64,000 nucleotides of DNA from UBA6115 sp040776985. GTDB taxonomy: Bacteria; Bacillota; Clostridia; Christensenellales; Aristaeellaceae. The notes beneath the pieces were generated by a model, which saw only the letters and a list, made by a program, of their open reading frames with translations, ran no database searches and was not told where the DNA came from. Position numbers and translations under genes: made by a program. Numbering within the stretch: the first letter of the stretch is position 1; the number at the start of each line of letters is the position of its first letter. The stretch is from positions 868,001 to 932,000 of the forward strand of contig JAXGZL010000001.1 of assembly GCA_040776985.1 (NCBI GenBank), in the 5' to 3' direction. This document shows positions 61,075 to 64,000 of the stretch, piece after piece.

Positions 61075-62496
61075 ATGAATAACAAACTGATGATCACCGA
61101 AACCATCCTGCGGGACGCCCACCAATCCCTGGCGGCCACCCGGATGCGGACGGAGGAGATGCTGCCGGCGGCGGAAATCCTGGACAGCATCGGCTACTGG
61201 TCCATTGAGTGCTGGGGCGGCGCCACCTTTGACAGCTGCCTGCGCTTTTTGAACGAAGACCCCTGGGAGCGCTTGCGCCAGCTGCGCAAGGCCATGCCCA
61301 AAACCAAGCTGCAGATGCTGCTGCGGGGCCAGAACCTGCTGGGCTACAAGCACTACGCGGATGATGTGGTGGACGCCTTCGTGCGGCTGACGCTCAAAAA
61401 CGGCATTGACGTGATCCGCGTCTTTGACGCCCTCAACGACCTGAGGAACCTGGAAACCGCCATGAAGAGCATCAAGAAATATGGCGGCCAGTGCGAGGCC
61501 TGCATCAGCTATACCACCAGCCCCGTGCACAACGAGGCCTACTTTGTCAAAATGTCCCAGGAGATGGAGAAACTGGGGGCCGACACCATCTGCATCAAGG
61601 ACATGGCGGGCCTGCTGCTGCCGGAGGCGGCAGCCAGCCTGGTCAAGGAACTGAAGGCGCATGTGAAAATCCCCATCCACCTGCACACCCACAACACCGC
61701 AGGCACCGGCAGCCTGGCCTACATGGCGGCCGCCCAGGCGGGGGTGGACATTGTGGACTGCGCCCTGTCCCCCCTGGGCAGCGGGACATCCCAGCCCGCC
61801 ACGGAAAGCCTGGTGGCGGCCCTTCAGGGCAGCCCCCGGGACACGGGCCTGGACCTGAAAAAACTGACCCAGGCGGCGGCCATCTTCCAGAAGGTGGCAG
61901 CGAGGCTGGAAAAGGAAGGCTTCCTGGTGCCCGGCCAGGTGCTGCGGCCTGACGTCAATGCCCTGATTTATCAGGTGCCCGGCGGCATGCTGTCAAACCT
62001 GCTGTCCCAGATGAAAAACGCCAACGCCATGGACAAGTACGAGGCGGTGCTGGCCGAAGTGCCCCGGGTGCGGGCGGACTTTGGCTATCCGCCCCTGGTG
62101 ACCCCCACCAGCCAGATCGTGGGCACCCAGGCGGTGTTCAATGTGCTGCAGGGCGAGCGCTACCGCTCCTTCACCAAGGAGTCAAAGGCGCTGCTGCGGG
62201 GCGAGTATGGCCGGCTGCCGGGCGAGATCAACCGGGAAGTGCAGAAGATGGCGCTGGGGGATGAGGAACTCATCACCAGGCGCCCTGCCGACCTGATCGA
62301 GCCGGAACTGGAAAAGCTGAAAGAAGAAACCAAAGACTTTGCCCGCAGCGAGGAAGACGTGCTGTCCTACGCCCTCTTCTCCCAGGTGGCGGAGAAGTTC
62401 CTGAGGGAACGCAACGCCGGCGGCGCAAAGCCCGCCGCTGCCCCCGCGCCCAAAGCGGATGAGGCGCGTGTCCTGTACGTGCAGGACAGGGCATAA
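61075..62496 (+). CDS. oadA: oxaloacetate decarboxylase alpha / pyruvate carboxylase subunit B carboxyltransferase
   Basis: 473 residues. HMGL-like TIM barrel with the metal site Asp in ETILRDAHQS and HLHTHNTAG, then a PYC_OADA domain (about 290-440). The biotinyl domain is absent and replaced by a short Ala/Pro-rich tail, because biotin is on a separate subunit here. Transfers CO2 from oxaloacetate to biotin. GGAG precedes ATG 61075. With the gamma, biotin and beta genes it forms a full Na+ pump; oxaloacetate is the likely substrate, since no methylmalonyl-CoA-type (MmdA) subunit is present. Confidence 0.9.
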   Translation: MNNKLMITETILRDAHQSLAATRMRTEEMLPAAEILDSIGYWSIECWGGATFDSCLRFLNEDPWERLRQLRKAMPKTKLQMLLRGQNLLGYKHYADDVVDAFVRLTLKNGIDVIRVFDALNDLRNLETAMKSIKKYGGQCEACISYTTSPVHNEAYFVKMSQEMEKLGADTICIKDMAGLLLPEAAASLVKELKAHVKIPIHLHTHNTAGTGSLAYMAAAQAGVDIVDCALSPLGSGTSQPATESLVAALQGSPRDTGLDLKKLTQAAAIFQKVAARLEKEGFLVPGQVLRPDVNALIYQVPGGMLSNLLSQMKNANAMDKYEAVLAEVPRVRADFGYPPLVTPTSQIVGTQAVFNVLQGERYRSFTKESKALLRGEYGRLPGEINREVQKMALGDEELITRRPADLIEPELEKLKEETKDFARSEEDVLSYALFSQVAEKFLRERNAGGAKPAAAPAPKADEARVLYVQDRA

Positions 62497-62517
62497 TTAG
62501 TCAACGCTAGGAATGAG

Positions 62518-62545
62518 CGAAGTCCTATGCACAGGGCTTCGTTTT
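62518..62545 (+). terminator. terminator of the glycolysis/decarboxylase cluster
   Basis: 9-bp stem with one G-T pair (62518-62526 with 62533-62541), 6-base loop, then TTTT. Confidence 0.85.
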
Positions 62546-62605
62546 AAATGGATGACGGATCTTCAGTTTTGGGAAACATGACCTTATAACGGATGTCCTT
62601 TAGTA

Positions 62606-62635
62606 TTGCTGAAAGATACCACATGCTGCCATAAT
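62606..62635 (+). promoter_or_regulatory. likely original promoter of the flavoprotein gene
   Basis: TTGCTG, 18-base spacer, extended -10 TGC-CATAAT. Between the terminator and the insertion sequence no gene is convincing. Without the insertion sequence this promoter would lie about 60 bases before the SD of the gene at 63540. Confidence 0.4.
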
Positions 62636-62683
62636 AGTGTCTGGCTGAGTCTAGATTCTGGAACTGAATGAGTTTGTTTATTA

Positions 62684-63527
62684 GATAGTGTCTACACGAG
62701 TTACGCAAGGACTCCTGCCCAAATGGCGATACATCGAACTTGAATTGCAGCAATGAACCCGTCGCTGGTTTTCGCGTACCTGGTTGCAACCCCGCGCCAT
62801 CGCTTGAGAATCAGGAAAGCATTTTCGACCAAATGACGAATCCGATAGAGATACTCATCGTAAGTCCTCTTCTTCTTTCGGTTCTTCTTGGGAGGGATGA
62901 CAACTTCCATCCCAGCGGCAACAGCGTGAGCAATGATTTCATTCGTGTCATAGCCGCGGTCTGCCAGCAACGCTTCAGCGGATATTCCCTCAATCAAATG
63001 GACAGCTTCCTTGCAATCAGCTCGGGTACCTTTTGTAACAAGAATTCGGACTGGCATACCATTCGCATCCACGGCCAAATGTATTTTGCTGTTGAGCCCC
63101 CTTTTGTGCGGGACATGTCCTGATTCCCACCCCTTGCACCCGCTGCGTGCGGATGAACTTTGACATGGCTTGCGTCAATCATCAGCCATTCGTAATCCGG
63201 ATCCTGGATAAGAACTTCCAATATTCTTTCCCAGATACCGTTCCTGCGCCATCGGATGAACCGCTGATGGATCGTGCCCCACTTGCCATAATCCGGAGGT
63301 AAATCCCGCCAAGGCGCGCCGGTCCGGATGACCCAGAATACACCATTGATAAACCTTCTGTTGTCCTGCGCAATCCCTCCCCATTGTCCTCGCTGCCCCG
63401 GTAGGTTAGGCTCCAGTAATGTCCATACGGAATCGCTCATATCGTGTCGGTGATAAGCAGCGGTCATCGCTTAAGTCCCCTTTCAGTGATGACACCATTA
63501 TATCACAATTCTCGTGTAGACACTATC
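62684..63527 (-). mobile_element. 844-bp IS5-family (IS427-type) insertion sequence
   Basis: Perfect 17-bp terminal inverted repeats (62684-62700 and 63511-63527), flanked by TA on both sides (62682-62683 and 63528-63529), the usual target duplication of the IS427 subgroup. It holds a two-frame transposase on the minus strand. Confidence 0.93.
62701..63467 (-). CDS. IS5-family transposase, two frames joined by -1 frameshift
   Basis: The first frame starts at 63467 (AAAGGGGA upstream) and covers the N-terminal DUF4096-like region and the first catalytic Asp (WLMIDASHVKVHPHA). The second frame ends at 62701 and holds the second Asp (LLADRGYDTNE) and the Y-R-E-K signature (YRIRHLVENAFLILK). The frames meet at a slippery AAAAGGGGG (minus strand, 63097-63105); a -1 shift there gives GGLNSKIHLAVDANGM, the expected family sequence. 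The joined protein is about 255 residues. Appears intact. Confidence 0.88.
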
Positions 63528-63539
63528 TAGGAGGAAAGA

Positions 63540-64000
63540 ATGAAAACAACACTAAAGCAGATCCTTGTTCTAGCAATTGTTTTATCAATGTTTACAGCAG
63601 GTTTTGCTAGTGCTAGCACCTCTGAGGTGATGGAAACCGATGTCGTTGTGATTGGAACAGGACTTTCAGGATTATCAACTGCGATCTCAGCATCAAGAAA
63701 CGGGCTGAATGTCGTTTTGATTGAAAAATCAAGTGTATACGGGATCACATTCCTGACTTCTTTCGGTAATTTCATGGATGCCCAAGTTGAGGAAAACAAG
63801 GAATATCATCTTATAGAGTCTGATGATACACTGCAAGCGGCTCTAGAGAGATGGAATAAAATGACTAACCAAGGCGGGGATGCCAAGATTCAGTATCCTG
63901 ATTATAGCCGAGTGGAACAATTTATTGTGGAAAGTGCAAAGACTGTTATGTGGCTCCAAGAGATGGGGGTTGCATTCCAGCCCTCATTCAACATCCAACA
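63540..64000 (+). CDS. exported FAD-binding protein (flavocytochrome c/fumarate reductase-like), 3'-truncated by window
   Basis: At least 153 residues; continues past the window. Signal peptide (KTTLKQILVLAIVLSMFTAGFASAS, cleavage about residue 25) then the FAD-binding motif VVVIGTGLSGLSTAISA and VVLIEKSS at the end of beta-2. This is the opening of flavocytochrome-c-type fumarate/urocanate reductases, which act outside the membrane in anaerobes. AGGAGG (63529-63534) is 5 bases before the ATG. Base composition is clearly more AT-rich than the rest of the window, which suggests recent acquisition. The IS5 element ends one base before the SD, so the native leader has been cut off. Confidence 0.8.
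   Translation, partial: MKTTLKQILVLAIVLSMFTAGFASASTSEVMETDVVVIGTGLSGLSTAISASRNGLNVVLIEKSSVYGITFLTSFGNFMDAQVEENKEYHLIESDDTLQAALERWNKMTNQGGDAKIQYPDYSRVEQFIVESAKTVMWLQEMGVAFQPSFNIQ

Noticed and set aside
59496..61190. Long minus-strand frame opposite the decarboxylase subunits
   Set aside because: Low-complexity His/Gln/Gly translation with no start signals; antisense of well-recognised biotin carrier and OadB genes.
62544..62789. Possible 81-residue minus-strand protein spanning the left end of the IS5 element
   Set aside because: It crosses the insertion-sequence border, so it cannot predate the insertion as one gene. No homology recognised; the region better fits the leader of the flavoprotein gene.

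Overview
The window reads as one high-GC chromosomal segment of an anaerobic, amino-acid-fermenting member of the Clostridia (Firmicutes). Pointers are a coenzyme-B12 ornithine fermentation operon, two T-box leaders, intrinsic terminators and strong Shine-Dalgarno (SD) sites, a membrane sodium-pump decarboxylase, an NfnAB-type transhydrogenase pair and a PPi-type phosphofructokinase. Gene content and GC would suit a lineage such as Christensenellales, but that placement is an inference. No rRNA, tRNA or CRISPR array was seen.

Layout. 1-5764 (+): 3' part of oraE, glmL-type reactivase, ornithine racemase, a nucleotidyltransferase and carbamate kinase, all translationally coupled; this links ornithine/arginine breakdown to ATP. 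5766-8324 (+): exported beta-helix protein and L,D-transpeptidase. 8380-12666 (-): metal P-type ATPase with a separate HMA chaperone, a small His-rich protein, a Crp/FNR regulator and an exported polysaccharide deacetylase. 12768-17232 (+): two paralogous solute-binding proteins, each behind its own promoter and T-box, then a shared permease and ATPase. 17244-21294 (-): MBL/DUF134/DUF5320 operon, a D-threonine-aldolase-like enzyme, RluA synthase and LspA. 21373-22293 (+): exported MsrA-rhodanese fusion. 22357-31603 (-): histidine phosphatase, NfnAB, small housekeeping genes, MurA and SbcCD.

31721-44105 is a long minus-strand catabolic block: thiolase, SDR, KAS III-like enzyme, a complete LivHMGFK transporter, CoA-transferase, two alpha/beta hydrolases and a TetR regulator. 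It has the enzymes for 3-hydroxyacyl/3-oxoacyl-CoA but no acyl-CoA dehydrogenase or enoyl-CoA hydratase, so uptake and thiolytic cleavage of a short 3-hydroxy acid is the simplest reading. Its LivG carries an unusual coiled-coil extension of about 236 residues.

44369-53656 (+): hydrolase, PTS-IIC-like membrane protein, YesL-like protein, methyltransferase, Hsp33, an alpha-solenoid protein, a zinc-ribbon membrane protein and FtsH. 53713-54633 (-): stand-alone E2-like acyltransferase with a degenerate active site. 54729-55796: an insertion sequence with a 26-bp target duplication and a transposase broken by a stop codon. 55936-62496 (+): aldolase, PPi-PFK and ATP-PFK followed by a four-subunit biotin-dependent Na+-pumping decarboxylase, which joins glycolysis to oxaloacetate/pyruvate exchange. 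62684-63527: an IS5-family element lying between a likely promoter and the SD of a more AT-rich, exported flavoprotein gene that runs off the window.
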